From NCBI GenBank assembly GCA_903813345.2, contig CAIIXF020000002.1, positions 14,156,150-14,220,149 of the forward strand: DNA of 64,000 nucleotides, written 5' to 3'. Below the pieces are notes generated by a model. The model saw only the letters and a list, made by a program, of their open reading frames with translations. It ran no database searches and had not been told where the DNA came from. Positions 1 to 12,369 of this stretch are shown piece after piece. A program made the position numbers and the translations under genes. Within the stretch, counting starts at the first letter, position 1. Every line of letters begins with the position of its first letter. The stretch comes from Owenia fusiformis (Eukaryota; Annelida; Polychaeta; Sabellida; Oweniidae).

Positions 1-12
1 TCATTGCCGTTT

Positions 13-380
13 TTTATCTCTCATTTAACGTAAGGTGACGTTAGTTGCTTGGTTTATTGCGTGATTTGACAGGATGTTGATGATTGTTTCCTATGACGGC
101 GATATTAAACAAATCTGGAAGATTTACGCACGCGTATATTGAAATGTTTTTAAATAGGTGAACGTTTTTATCTGTCAATTAACGTACGATGTACGACTTA
201 CGACGTTAGTTGCTTGTTTTATTGCCTGCTGGGTGATTGACAGGGTATTGATGATTGTTTGTTTTGCTAGTTGGTTGATTAGTTTATTGGTAGATTAGTT
301 CGTTGTTTAGTTATTTGGTTGTTTGCTTGATTGGTTGGATGGCTGGTCCGTTGAGTTGGAGGCCAGTTGGTTGCTTGGAT
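13..380. repeat. Degenerate direct duplication and TTGGTTG-rich stretch
   Basis: Bases 13-90 and 168-260 are diverged direct copies (both run from ttatctct/gtca through acgttagttgcttg to attgatgattgttt). Bases 262-380 are an imperfect array of ttggttg-like words. No coding sign; 380-577 shows nothing recognisable. Confidence 0.6.
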
Positions 381-577
381 TGTTCAGTGGCACATTTTAG
401 AGCATAAAATGAAAAATTCAAATTCTTAACCCTGCTATGAATGTTAGGTACCCAGTCACCCGGTTAGCCCTTTTCCACAAACCCCTTGATAGTGTACTTA
501 ATATGAGAAATGAAAGCTTGTTTTAACATTTTTGTTTTATTGCTGCTAATGGTAACTTATGACCCATGAGGGCTTTG

Positions 578-1362
578 TATAAAAAAACTCCTACCTCATA
601 CCAAACCTACCAACATACCGGGGACATGATACAGTCTTTGAAGGGTTCAATTTTAAAGATTATAAAAATTTAGTTTATGATGACTTATAGATGAATTAAT
701 GGGCCCATATGCCTTTATTTATGGATTTGTCATCTGTCTAGTCATAAAATGAAGCCAGAATTGCAAAAATGTTAATAATTTGAACGTCGAAGGTACGATT
801 TTTCTTTTTTGCTTATTTCGCTCGTTGAAGGCAGAATCCCCACGACATTTTTTCTCACAAACGTATCAAATGTTTTATAAAAGGTACATGTTTGCGTAAA
901 AATGGCTCAGAAGACAACAGAATCTTCGATTTAATTTCTCACTTAAGTTACATTAACGGTAAGGGTTAAAAGTGCAGATCTTAACTGTTTTTCGAAATAC
1001 CGTTTCGGTAACTAAAGTGAGGGATTAAATCGACGATTCCATTGTCTTCTGAACTATTTGTTCGCAAATGTGTACATTTTCTTAATAATATGATTACACG
1101 TTTGTGATAAAGATGCCGTGGTAAATCAACATGTGAAATAATGAAAAAAGAAAAAATCGTGCCTTCGACGTTCCGACATTTTGTTACCGAAACGGTTCCA
1201 GCGTAATCGAGTGGATCACCAGTGATGGATAAAGGCATATGGGTGCATTAATTCATCTATAATTCAACATAAACTAAGATTTAATAATCTTTAAAATTGA
1301 ACCCTTCAAAGACTGTATCATGTCCCAGGTACGTGGGTAGGTGGGTGCGAGGTTTTTTATAC
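578..1362. mobile_element. 785-bp fold-back element with a MITE relic inside
   Basis: The left arm (578 to about 950) is the reverse complement of the right arm (about 1000-1362). The outer ends carry ggacatgatacagtctttga at 622-641 and its complement at 1303-1322. The right inner part contains ccagcgtaatcgagtggatc (1199-1218), the same terminal sequence as the MITE at 62598-63112, so an older hairpin holds a relic of that MITE, whose left terminus is no longer recognisable. No protein-coding content. Confidence 0.7.
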
Positions 1363-1524
1363 AATTGTTATACAATATATTATCTGTGAGTTAAGTTTAT
1401 TTAGTCTGTTGTACATTTTGTTAATATTAAGATCTGGTGCCATATTTAGAATCAGGAGATAATATTTTCCAAATTTAGAACTATTAAGTTATTCTGATTA
1501 CATGAACCACTTGTTGTAATTCAG

Positions 1525-1629
1525 GTCCAAGGGAGCAGATCAATCAAATTACATCATACCTGGATGCTTCCTTTGTTTATGGCAGCACAAAGAAGGAATC
1601 TGATGAACTTAGAGATAAAACACAACCCC
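1525..1629 (+). CDS. Haem peroxidase exon a (calcium-binding loop)
   Basis: Acceptor ag at 1523-1524, donor gtgagt at 1630. It encodes residues 1-34 plus split codons at both ends. REQINQ followed by TSYLDASFVYGS is the family's calcium-loop signature. Thr9, Tyr11, Asp13 and Ser15 match the Ca2+ ligands known in myeloperoxidase (T-x-F-x-D-x-S), with Tyr for Phe. The exon begins with two bases of a split codon, so at least one further exon lies upstream, but I found none in 1-1524. Confidence 0.92.
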
Positions 1630-1639
1630 GTGAGTGTAT

Positions 1640-3700
1640 AAGATTCTTGTTTTTATAAGTTTTCAACCAAGTACATTAGTGGGGGGAATTTACTCCTATA
1701 TTTGGCAAAATATTTCAGATGGTGATACAAGTATAAACTTTTGCTTTTCTACAACTTCAAACCTTTTTAAAAAATCTGTCCCTGTGATCGATGGATTTCT
1801 TTACTTCTTCCCCCAAAATCCAAGATGGCCGACACTATAGCTCGAATAATATATTTAGCTCTGAGTTGGCAAATACAGCTGTAATTTAAAGTTTAAATTG
1901 TGTTTTCAGGACACCACATAATACATGTCATGAGCTTAAGTCAAGATAAATAATTATATAGGAGTTAAACAAGGTTCATTTCTGGTGCCCCTCTTATTTT
2001 GTTCATTTATAAGTTTGTATAACCCTACTCCTATGAATTAAACACAATTCGTAAGACTGTTCCTAAATTCTAGATTTTGATGCTCTACTGTATATCATAT
2101 CAGTTTGTATAAATGAACGTAGCCTAAATAATTGAAGGATGTTCACAAATAAATGGTTTATCGACTACAGACATTTATCATGCGTTCGCTATTACAATGA
2201 CATTATGACCACTGAAAGGAAATTCATTCATTTAATTTAGATTGAGGTTAAAAACATAAATACAGTCCATCTATGTATTCTATGCATTATTGATTATGAA
2301 TATGCAATATGTGGTTTGTCGTGACTCTTAAGTAAGAAGGAATGAAATACCAAGCAGGAAGGTGATTTGAAATTTGAGTAAGAATTTGCAAATAAGAAAT
2401 ATAATCTAACAAAAATCTACCATTATTTGTAGAATTTTGATCAAGTGTAAAATACTAATTCGTCCCATAAATTATCTTATGCATTTCTTCACAGTGTCTA
2501 ACCCAAACGCTCTTACATGCACGACTGAGCGTTTCATTCATGTGGAAATGCTGCGGAGTGAAATAAAATGGCCCCAGTATGACTGTTAGAATTGTTTCAT
2601 TTGTTTCTCTAATACATATCATATACATATTATGGTAACATATTATGTACCATTCGATGAACAATACCCTTGGTGATAAACTGTTATTTGCTTTATCAAA
2701 GCTCCGTAGTTGAGATCAAACAAATCTGAAGTTGACGAATTGAACACAAATTACGAATTAAACTAGTATTTATATGAAAATGTCAATCTTATCAAAGAAG
2801 TAGATCACAAACTCTTATATTTTCATTTGCTAAAATCCGAGTCTAAATCCATTACTTGTTCTCGAGAAATCGCTTGTTTTCCTCGATTGTTTCTGTCGAT
2901 TTTGGACACAATTTTAGAAACGCCATCTATTACCATTTTGTTTTGATATCATTTTCAGACTATTAGAGGAATGTTCGGATTTGAATCTATCTCTCAAAAA
3001 CCTTTTGTACTTGTTGGGCAAATTGAAACTTCTCAACCTGGTGCTACACATGCAACAAGCCGACTAAACCAACATTAGATGATGTTTCCCTACACGTGTG
3101 CTATAAACATAAAACTATTGACAAAAAAATATGTGATTTAATTTTTCTTCTTTTGATGCCAAGGGACACAATAGATCTTTTCTTTCTCTTCTTATAAATA
3201 AAAGTCGAGCTTATTCCTAGATATATCTAGCCTAGTACCGCTGCGTTTCCAGTTAACTGTGTAAGCAGATTGCAGCATTTCTTGAAGATGAGAATGTCAT
3301 CATTTTTAAGACTGGATTTTCGGTTATCAAATCACGATTATGATAATGTATGGTGTAAGAATTTGCTAAATAGAATTTAAACCATCCAATATTCTACAAT
3401 TATTTTAAATTTTTAAATTATCACAATTCCTAGATAATATTTGATGAACAAATGCATGTGACTACTTGTAGTACAAATTCCTTTCATAATTTTGTAATGT
3501 CAGGGGCTTAGGCTATATGGATGGTGATATAAGAATTAACAAAATATAATTATATAAAATATGGTAAAAATTCTATTCAAGCAATTTGCGAACATAACAT
3601 ATCTGCAACAACTACATGTACTGGGTAAACAACGCAACTCATTTGTGAGTGTTTTCCATATATGGAACACAAATCAATATAACATTCAACTTACAACATG
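1640..3700. other. Intron sequence, nothing recognised
   Basis: A+T-rich intron 1 sequence. I saw no repeat pair, conserved coding segment or RNA gene here; open frames are short and have no family resemblance. Confidence 0.4.
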
Positions 3701-3719
3701 AAAAGTTAAAAACTGGTTT

Positions 3720-4000
3720 TAAACAAAAGCTGGTGAAAAGGTAAGGTGGCTGCCCCAGCTTTCCACTCATCCACAGGAAGTGACACAACCTCAGATTTCC
3801 ATGAACATAGTAAAAAACAAGCCTTGAAACTGTTGGAAGGGATGATAAGTGTGACAGAGGCATTTATTAAGATTATGGAAGATCCATCAAATATCACAGA
3901 CAATAGTTTTATGACAGAACAAGTAAGACAAATGATATAAATGCAGCCAGAAAGTACATGTTTTGCAAAAACGGGAGGGACAATCGAGAGAATTTCACCT
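3720..4000 (+). mobile_element. Fossil fragment of a repeat-encoded protein (TG/SDTTS type)
   Basis: A short coding remnant with FHSSTGSDTTS followed by a Lys-rich stretch resembles the HA-x-TGCDTTS segment of multicopy transposon-encoded proteins common in marine animals. The family is not certain. It is broken and only this part is visible. Confidence 0.45.
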
Positions 4001-4007
4001 ACTCACG

Positions 4008-5022
4008 GTGCAATTCTGTATAAGTGATTAACATTTTGAGAGATTGTAATTATAACAGAGTAAAAAAGATCCAAAAGCTATTAAAAGGCTATTTTATATT
4101 TGTAAGACAATAATTTACTTCGAACCTGAAATATTGAGTTGAATGATTTGTGAAATATTATCTCTATTCAAGAAAACAGGTTCATTCACTTAAGTTGTTG
4201 TAAAATAAGAGCCCTCCCAAAATAGAACCTTTTAGAATCCCTATATAAAGTCATTTTGTCAAAATTCAAATCACTAATGAACGTGACTGTATATCTCCAT
4301 CTAAACAAAATGCTTTACTCCAGAATAAATATTATTTTTAAACCACATTTATCTCTATATGTGAATCTACAGTGTTATTTGTACCAAATTATGAGTATAT
4401 GGCGGCCATCTTGAATTTTTCTTGAAATAGTGTTCGGTTTAATCGATCACAGGGATGGACTTTTTCCTAATACCATAAGTAACAGATGCAGAATGTCAGG
4501 ACTTACAGACTTGTGCAATTGCACATGCAATTCTGTATAAGTCGTGATTAACATTTTGTGACAGTATTTATGAGATTGTAATTATAACAGACTAAAAAAG
4601 AACCAAGTTCAACTCCATCAAAGGCTATTCTATACTTGTAAGACAATAATTTAATTTAAACTTGAAATATTAGATTGAATGATGTGTGAAATATTAACTT
4701 ATTCATAAAACAGGTTCATTCACTTCAGTTGTTGCAAAATAAGAGCCCTCCCAAAATAGAACCTTGTAGAATCCCTATATAGAGTCATTTTGTCCAAATT
4801 CAAATCATTAATGAATGTGACTGTATTTCTTGATGTAAACAACATGCCTTACTACTAAATCAATATTATTTTTAAACCATATTCATTATCTCTATATATG
4901 AATCTATAGTGTTATTTGTACCAAACTATGGCTATATGGCGGCCATCTTAAATTTTTCTTGAAATATTTTTCGGTTTAATCGACCACAGAGATGGAAATT
5001 TTCCTAATAGCATAAATAACAG
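4008..5022. repeat. Tandem duplication, unit about 515 bp
   Basis: 4008-4488 and 4526-5022 are direct copies at roughly 90 % identity by eye. Shared landmarks are gagccctcccaaaatagaac, atggcggccatctt and ggtttaatcga. Non-coding, in intron 1. Confidence 0.8.
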
Positions 5023-5149
5023 ATTAAGTCATTAAATGTGCTTGTATCACCAATTGAAATATTTTCCAGCAAATTCCCCCTACATGCATATATTGTATTT
5101 ACGAAAATGAAACATCCACTGTACTTCCTCGAACAGACAGGTAAAGAAT

Positions 5150-5363
5150 AAATAAGCACAAATGCCAAAGGGAAGGGTGACAAAAAACTTTAAAGAAACC
5201 CAACAAGAAAAGCAAACTCTAAGTGTAAATCTGTCATAAGAAAAGTAGACCCTATATATCCCAAAAACCATGATCTAACGTGAAAAGAAACAATGTCTAA
5301 CATCCCCCCCCCTCCAATCGAGAACCAATATCACAATCCAGGACCAGAACACCAAGGGACATT
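5150..5363 (+). mobile_element. Penelope-like element, 3' end only
   Basis: It matches 25587-25808, the region spanning the stop and 3' tail of the Penelope-like fragment, in the same orientation. It shares caatcgagaaccaatatcac and ccaggaccagaacaccaagg. It is a strongly 5'-truncated copy with no endonuclease coding left. Confidence 0.75.
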
Positions 5364-6104
5364 TTGACAGTTTGACAATTCATGTATGCATGTGTGTTCA
5401 CCTTATGGCAATTCATGTTATAGTGGTGTTCAACATACAAGGCTGTTTATACGATGTTATTATCACATCCCATTCTCTTATACGTCGTTACACCGGAAGT
5501 TTATGACGTCATGTAAATATTTTCGGCGGGAGATTTGTAAGTACTCATTTATTTCGACGTTTTGACAGAATATGGTTCTTTCCCTTTTGTAGAAACATTG
5601 ACCATACCATGCAGATATACCTCTTGTATCACTGCGTCTCAACATTTCTAGAAAGCACAGCAATTTCCTGAAAAAATGATAATTCTTCATGAGAACCATT
5701 ATACTTTCTACAATTTTAGCCCTATCATCTTGGAATATTGATAATAATAACAATACAATTTTTATATATCATCCAGACACTCCAGTTTCCCAAATTAATG
5801 AAAGAATTTCTAGAAATTTAAACACACATCATTCTATCTATACATACATCTATTATCATTGATTTATGCAACTTTTGTAAAAAAACAAAAAAACACTACA
5901 CTTACATGCATGTATTTCGTCAATTTTTTGCGGAGGCAAATTTACTTTTTACTTAATGTATGCCAAATTCGCTGAAATGTTGCTAAATCTGCTTAAATGT
6001 TGCTAAATTTGCTTAGATGTTGCCAAATTTGCTTGAATTTTGCAAAACTTGCACGAATTTTGCCATTTTTTAAAAGATGGGTATCGATATGGCGAACTTT
6101 TTGA

Positions 6105-6757
6105 ACACACGTTTCTCTTAAACCAGTCATCAAAAAGTTCTGAACATTTACACATTGTCAATTTAATGGTCATCTTTTGAATTGTAACATATATAATTTG
6201 AAAAATATATGTATACTTTCATCTATATTGTTTTAGAAAACACATCAAACACTTGTTTGGTTCTTGATATCATGTTTCCAGAGTGAAATGAAACATCTTT
6301 CCGAATCTCATTGGAACAAAACGACATAAACACAACATGTTTAGGTCTCTCAATATTGTAATTGTACAAAGAACATTTTGGTTGATTTAAAAAAAGTATC
6401 TTGTTAATTTAATAAAAGGTTTATCTTGGTTTTTATCTATTTTGGGGGGATTTTGTTTTAATTTTTTGAATACTTTTTTAAAATCAACCCAAAATTCCTT
6501 TGTATAACTATAATATTGAGAGGTCTAAAAACATGTTGTATATGCTATTTTGTTCCAACAAGGTTCGGAAAGACATTTTATTTCATTCTCAAGAATTGGT
6601 AGAAAGGAGCAAAAACAATTGCACTAAAAAAACAAAAAATGTTAACAAAAACATTTATATAAAATATTTCTAAATAATTTTCGCATTAAATTGTTGTCAA
6701 TCAGTCAACATTACATGAAATACCGTGTTTTTACAGAATGTTTTCAATGATTGGTTT
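6105..6757. repeat. Long palindrome, arms ~320 bp
   Basis: 6105-6425 pairs with 6440-6757. Paired landmarks are tctcttaaaccagtcat with atgattggtttaagaga, aacatgtttaggtctctcaa with ttgagaggtctaaaaacatg, and ctttccgaatct with aggttcggaaag. The folded DNA or RNA would form a long hairpin. Confidence 0.75.
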
Positions 6758-6844
6758 AAGAGAAAAACATTGTTGAATTCAGTTCTCCGTATCGATACCA
6801 CTCCTTTTGCCAAATTTGCTTAAACTTTGCTGAATTTACTTAAA

Positions 6845-8070
6845 TGTTGCCAAAGGAGCACGTAAGTTATCGCAAACAATTTGAAACGATTCTAACTTGA
6901 ATTATGAATATTTTCTGATCATGAACATGGCTGTATCTTTTAGATCCATTCATTATCTTCAAGAAAAGTATATATAATGATAATTAGTTAATCAGACCTA
7001 TCAGTGATATTGAAGGGGCAATGGACCAATCAACATACTTTTCAAAAATGTTGACCTAATTTTCACAAAAAAATGCAACCTTTTATTATGTTGTTGAATG
7101 CATAATTAGAATGTGCTTTGAGACATGTTCAATTTTCTTAAAGGAAAAGTAGATTGCTCCAGGGACTTTAAAGGTACTGAATTTGGATGACCAAAATGAA
7201 CTGAAACCAATGGATAGCATGAGATTTTTCAATGGAGAAATAACATCGGGAAGACTTATCTTAAAGCAATTAACACCCCAGTCACATTTCCCACGGCCGC
7301 CGTGCGGTCTATCATTTATGCGGCCAGTAGCTTTTCTACGCTCGCCGTAGAATTTCTGCGCTCTCATACTTTTGCAGTCACATTTCCCACGGCAGCCGCA
7401 CGGTTAATTTTAAATTTCTGATGATAAATAATACTTTTTTTTTCATTTTATTTACATCAGGACAATTTATAGATGTTATTCATACTGCAAGGATGTAATA
7501 TCAAATGAAAAGTGATCGTGAAACATTGACAAATAATGATTCAATCTTGTTGAGCCAGTTGATTTCTACGGGCACTGCAGAAATGAAAATATTATAACTC
7601 CGAGTTATAATTTTACGCCTTCCCTGCGGCCTGTAAAATTCTGCATACGCCGTACGGAGACCGCAAGGCGCCCGTAGTTTTCCTACGCTCGCCGCAGAAA
7701 TTCACCGATTTAATTGATCTGCGGTCGACTTACGGCCGCCGTGCGACAAATGTGACTGGGGTGTAAGTTTTTCTTTCAAGAACTATTTGATACATCAAAA
7801 TAAAGAATAGTAATGCATTAAACATTGTAAAAAGTGATTGCATTTTTGGTGAAAATGGGGTCAATATCTTTGAAAAAGTGTGTTGATGGGTTGATTGCTA
7901 GTTAAATATCTCCGAGTTTGTTCGACTTTATTATTACTGTATATAATTTTCTTTGAGATAATGAATTGATCTAAAATATAAACTTGTCTTCATTGTCAGA
8001 AAATAGTCATAATCCAAGATATAACCTTATGAAATTGTTTGCGATAATCTACTGATCCTTTGTTTAAATT
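6845..8070. repeat. Second palindrome of the composite, MITE in its loop
   Basis: The left arm (6870-7110) is the complement of the right arm (7810-8055). Landmarks are atcgcaaacaatttgaaac with gaaattgtttgcgat, and tttagatccattcattatct with the complement at 7955-7975. The loop is mostly the GC-rich MITE at 7274-7763. Confidence 0.7.
7274..7763. mobile_element. GC-rich Harbinger-like MITE, TSD TAA
   Basis: Terminal inverted repeats are caccccagtcacatttc at the left and aaatgtgactggggtg at the right, flanked by TAA at 7271-7273 and 7764-7766. A 3-bp TAA/TTA target duplication is typical of PIF/Harbinger elements. The 490-bp body contains palindromic ggccgccgtgcg and tcctacgctcgccg words. No coding capacity. 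A decayed relative lies at 57128-57420. Confidence 0.75.
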
Positions 8071-8407
8071 TGGTCAAATTTGCTTAAATGTGGATCATTA
8101 AAGGGTATATTAGTAATTTACAGTATATATCTCTAATTTGGCTCTTTCTTTTCAAAGGTCCATTTAATAAAGTTTACGTTTTAACCACTCTGAATAATTA
8201 AGTCAGCAAAATAAATAGCTCAAGGCCATAACAGAGCACAAACTTACAGAAATTATCAGTTTCCTTGAATAAAACACTGCTCAAACTGAATGATTTGATT
8301 ATATGTGTTTCCAAAATGTAGCCATTTGTTGTTGAAATATCTTCTTCTTAATCAATGAACTCATGTGATCTCCAGCAAGTTAATAGTAATACAGTTTATT
8401 ATTGTCA

Positions 8408-8888
8408 CGCCTAACCATCGACAACGTGCAGTGACAAAATATACGGTTATAAACTTTAGGTGTATGTTGTCATGTTTGAAGCAAAAATTATGATTTAGGT
8501 TTTAAATATAGTATCTAAGGAATATAAAGTAGAATTTCATTTTGTAATCCATGTGGCAAGACTTTTACCTTTCTGATTACGTTAATAGATTCTCGAGCAG
8601 TGCTCGAATTTTTTCTAGGCAATTCCATTCACATGATTTACCGGTTAAAAATGAGTGGACATGAGTGGAATTACATAGAAAAAACTGGTGCTCTTTTTGA
8701 GAATCTGTTGTCGTTATTAAAAAGTTTAAAGTCTTTCCAAGGACATGCACATGGAAGCAATTTAAACATGAAATACTTCATCACATTCCCTAGATAAATC
8801 ATTTAAAACCTACATAACAATTTGTGATACAAACAGCTAAAGGGTACACTCGTATATTTTGTCACTCTACGTTGTCGATGGTTAGGCG
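8408..8888. mobile_element. 481-bp MITE
   Basis: TIRs cgcctaaccatcgacaacgt and acgttgtcgatggttaggcg, followed on both sides by gtgacaaaatatacg-type sequence. I see no clear target duplication. Open frames inside show no family resemblance. Confidence 0.7.
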
Positions 8889-9751
8889 ATGTTTTGAGTG
8901 ATCTTTATATTTGCTATTTGTTCTAATAATTACAGCATGAAAAAGTAGGCACATTTTTAGTAAGAGTTTTTTTCTGGCGCTCAGAATTTTAGTGCATCAC
9001 GGGCATTGCATCACTGAGCTTTCACCAAAATTCTCTTTGGGGAGAAGTGAAGCCTCTCAAATTTATTCTCTTTTTTTTTGCTTCGAGGGACAATCTTAGC
9101 CTCTATGGCCTTGAAATCCTAATACTGCCCAAACTAAAAGAATAGAAATTTATATTACCATGATCTCATAAATACGTTTGATATCAGATCAATGCAAATC
9201 TTATTAAATACGTGTTAAGTGAGGTAAGATCAATACAATATTAATAAACAATGTCATGGTAAACGTCGTAAACTTCCTTAACGTTGTATACCTTCAAAGA
9301 AAAATTAATTTGTCGGAATTCTTTCATTGATTTAGGAAACTGAAGTCTCTGGATGATGTATAAACATTGCATTGTTAATTCAATTAATATTTCAAGATGA
9401 TAGGGTTAAAATTATAGAAACTATGATCATTTTTGTGAAAAAATGATAATTTCTTTCCAAAATTTGTTGTGCTTTCTAGAAGTTTTGAGAAGTTCTAGAC
9501 CGTGTTCAGACGAAATGTTGAGACGCAACGATACAATAGGTATATCTGCATGGTATGGTCAATGTTTCTACAAAAGGGAAAGTACCGTTTTCTGTCAAAA
9601 CGTCGAAATAAATGAGTTCTTACAAATCTCCCGCCGAAAATACTTGTATGACGTCGTAAATTTCCGGTGTTACGACGTATAAGAGAATGGGGTGTGATTA
9701 TTAAAGCAGCCAATTGATATGCAACTGTGCAGTGTTACAATACTATTGCAG

Positions 9752-9871
9752 GTCGTGGTAGGATCAAGATGACCGATCACCCATTTTCATCACATCTGAA
9801 GAAAATCCTACCACGCTTTGATAACAAACTGTGCAAAGACACAAACACAACAGTAAAATGCTTCAAAGCAG
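9752..9871 (+). CDS. Haem peroxidase exon b
   Basis: Acceptor ag at 9750-9751, donor gtaatg at 9872. It encodes residues 36-74 between split codons Arg35 and Gly75; both splice phases match the neighbouring exons. The segment corresponds to the variable linker between the calcium loop and the haem-contact motif, ending in KCFKAG, the family's C-F-x-A-G-D lead-in. Its acceptor lies only about 50 bp downstream of the right end of the large palindromic element at 5459-9703, so that insertion came close to the splice site without removing it. Confidence 0.9.
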
Positions 9872-10860
9872 GTAATGGAACCTTTATTCATGTACCATTC
9901 TCTGCAGAGTTCAATTCACAACAATACATTATTTTTTGGTTAAGTTTTGTTACAGTGCTCAGATTAAAATAATATGCATGTATATTGATTTGCTTTTGAA
10001 GAAAATAATGTAAGGAATCAAATCAAAATAATTGATATATAGTTTAATGTAATATTATACAAACATTTAATGAATATCTGTGCATCTTTCACAAGTGATA
10101 TTCCATGAAGCCCGAATGGCTATTATTCACTATTATATTCATCACTCACATTAATGGATTAACAAACTATTGATGTTTGATTAATAATAATAATGTACTC
10201 GCGTGGATGTATAAGCTAAAAAATACACTCGACTTATATTAGTCGTGGCTGGTGAATATCATTTGATGTTCAACGGAAATCATGTGACTTCCGTTGAATA
10301 TCGCTTGTTAATTTTTGTCACGTGTAGGATTTGGACCAATCAGAGTCGAGGAATATGACGGTGAACTAATAAAAATAATATGATTTGATAAATGTTATTT
10401 TATGATATGGTATGATATAAGGTGCTAAATCCTTACATTACAGTTTTGTAACCACCCTTAAAGACATGCTAAATAGACTTTTCCGTGGCAATTTTTCTTT
10501 ATTCCTTTTTGTTTCGAATTTTTAACACCATAATATCAGGTAACTACTCAATATGCAACTTTTCACCACTTAGAATTTTAAGACATTAGTTAGAAAATTC
10601 CATTTTTATAATGGAGCTCAATGGGAAAACTGACATAATTCCAATTATTTTTAAACGTAGTGGCGCGATTTTCTTGAAATTGACAGATATACTATTAATA
10701 ATGGTAAGATAAATTGTTTAAGGGAAAAAAAGAAAATTCACCATCCTCGTTCTGCAAAATAAAGAAAAATGTGAAATAATCATGAAAACATGTAAAAATA
10801 GATTGATAAATAGATTTTAATGTTTGAAGTGCCTTTCAATACTACAGGTTTGGAAGTACT

Positions 10861-11098
10861 TCAGGGTGTTTGACTGAGTGGTCCGCAACTCATACAAAAG
10901 GCTGTGGTGTGTACTTGTATGTCTATGTATAAGTGCACATATAAAAGAACACAGGGCTCCTTCAAGGAGGGGTTTCTGGGTCTATCTTCTATGTTAATTA
11001 CGTAAATTACGACCGTATATATACGGGACATTCCCAAGAGGTATTGCTCACCTTCATTGGTGGTAAACAAATTACAATACAATACAATATACATAATT
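10861..11098 (+). mobile_element. tRNA-derived SINE, 5'-truncated copy
   Basis: It matches the body of the full-length SINE at 34882-35216 (opposite strand) but lacks the tRNA-like head. It contains gaacacagggctccttcaag and the near-palindromic gaccgtatatatacggg, and ends in an acaatacaat tail. Confidence 0.8.
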
Positions 11099-11689
11099 TT
11101 GTTCCCTGTGGAAAGTTACATAAGATTCTAAAGTAGAAGAATCCAAGGGTGTCACTAACACAAGATACAATGTATAAAAAGATTGTGGGTACGGGTCATT
11201 TAGACGGCAAATTCTGGTGATTTTGAGGACAATTTAAAGGACAACTTTACGTTCCGTATTGCACATTTTAGCTATTGTTACCATGGCAGAGCTCAGTCCA
11301 CATGTATGTGGCAGTTATGCACAAAGATATATAAGACAGGATTCATGCAGTGTCTTATAGGGACCATAGTACCACCTTTATCACTAAAAATGGGTAGCAG
11401 ACAAAGTGAACATATCACCGAACTGGCTTCACAATCCTCACAAAACTGCTCATAATATATGGATAATTAGTTAAGCTTTTTCATTATTTCTGTTTAAGCT
11501 GTACACTTTGCCCAAACGTGGGAAACAAGTATGATGAAGCTCATAATAATAATAATTAATAATGATCCCCTACCTACATGGATTGTATCTTTTTCAGGAA
11601 CACCTCTTGATTCTGAATCTTTCCAATCCGAAGTAACTTTTCACGAAGAACAAAATGATATTAAAAAATCTTCAAAGTCCACAACTAAG

Positions 11690-11835
11690 TACACAAAAAA
11701 GTATACCCAACTTCAAAGCCAGGATGCTAGAATTCTGAGCACTTTTAAAAATACGAAGGTATCAGTAAATGGCCTAGTTTGTCCTCCATCCAATGGCACT
11801 TAGATCATTATGTAACTGTCATGGATGACTGAGCA
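11690..11835 (+). repeat. Dispersed repeat, inverted partner at 17085-17245
   Basis: Begins acaaaaaagtatacccaact and runs to gatcattatgtaactgtcat. The complement is found 5.4 kb away. The pair could be the two ends of one large element or two insertions in opposite orientation; the sequence does not decide. Confidence 0.6.
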
Positions 11836-12307
11836 ACCCCGACTTTTATGAAAGGTGTGAAAATCAGTACTGTGCCAAGTTATGAAGTTAGCATTCGTTT
11901 GATGGAGAATAAAGACACAGTGGAGTTTTTTTATGTACAGAACATTATTAATGTTCAAATTCAAACTTGTTTCATCTTCTTCATACTTTTGCATAATTTT
12001 CCATAAATTTTAGTTGGTACCTCCCTCTCGAAACTTTGGATCCGAAGAGCCTCTTGATCAGCAATGAAACTTCTACTTGATGATATGAAGCTTTGAAGTC
12101 AATTGTACCCCCATGTAAAGTCAATAACCCTTGCTGAAATCCTCATTTTCTCAGAAGAAGTTGAGTTTATTGAATCTAAACAGGTAGATTCATGTGGGAC
12201 AGTATTGCTAGAATCCATTTCAAAAGTAAGAATATGGGTTCTATACACAGTACATGGGACTTGCTTTTTATCGTACCTAACAAAAGTTACGATATTGTAG
12301 TCAGCTT

Positions 12308-12362
12308 GACGGGCGGCGGGCGGGCGGGCGGCGGGCGGGCGGGCGGGCGGGCGGCGGGCGGC
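12308..12362. repeat. GGCGGGCGG simple repeat
   Basis: About 55 bp of pure G/C words in A+T-rich surroundings, directly upstream of the 162-bp satellite. It is G-rich enough to form G-quadruplexes. Confidence 0.9.
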
Positions 12363-12369
12363 GTCTCAC

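Larger units (their letters stand above)
5459..9703. mobile_element. 4.2-kb element with ~370-bp TIRs and nested palindromes
   Basis: 5459-5830 is the reverse complement of about 9308-9703; landmarks are ctcttatacgtcgt at the left and acgacgtataagag at the right. Inside lie tandem ttgctaaatttgcttaaatg words (5980-6060), an almost spacer-less palindrome (6105-6757), a second palindrome (6845-8070) with a MITE in its loop, and another MITE (8408-8888). No transposase is seen, so it is non-autonomous. It ends about 50 bp before peroxidase exon b. Confidence 0.72.

Noticed and set aside
11531-11803. 90-residue open frame as a gene or peroxidase exon
   Set aside because: Its second half is the dispersed repeat 11690-11835 and no family similarity is seen.
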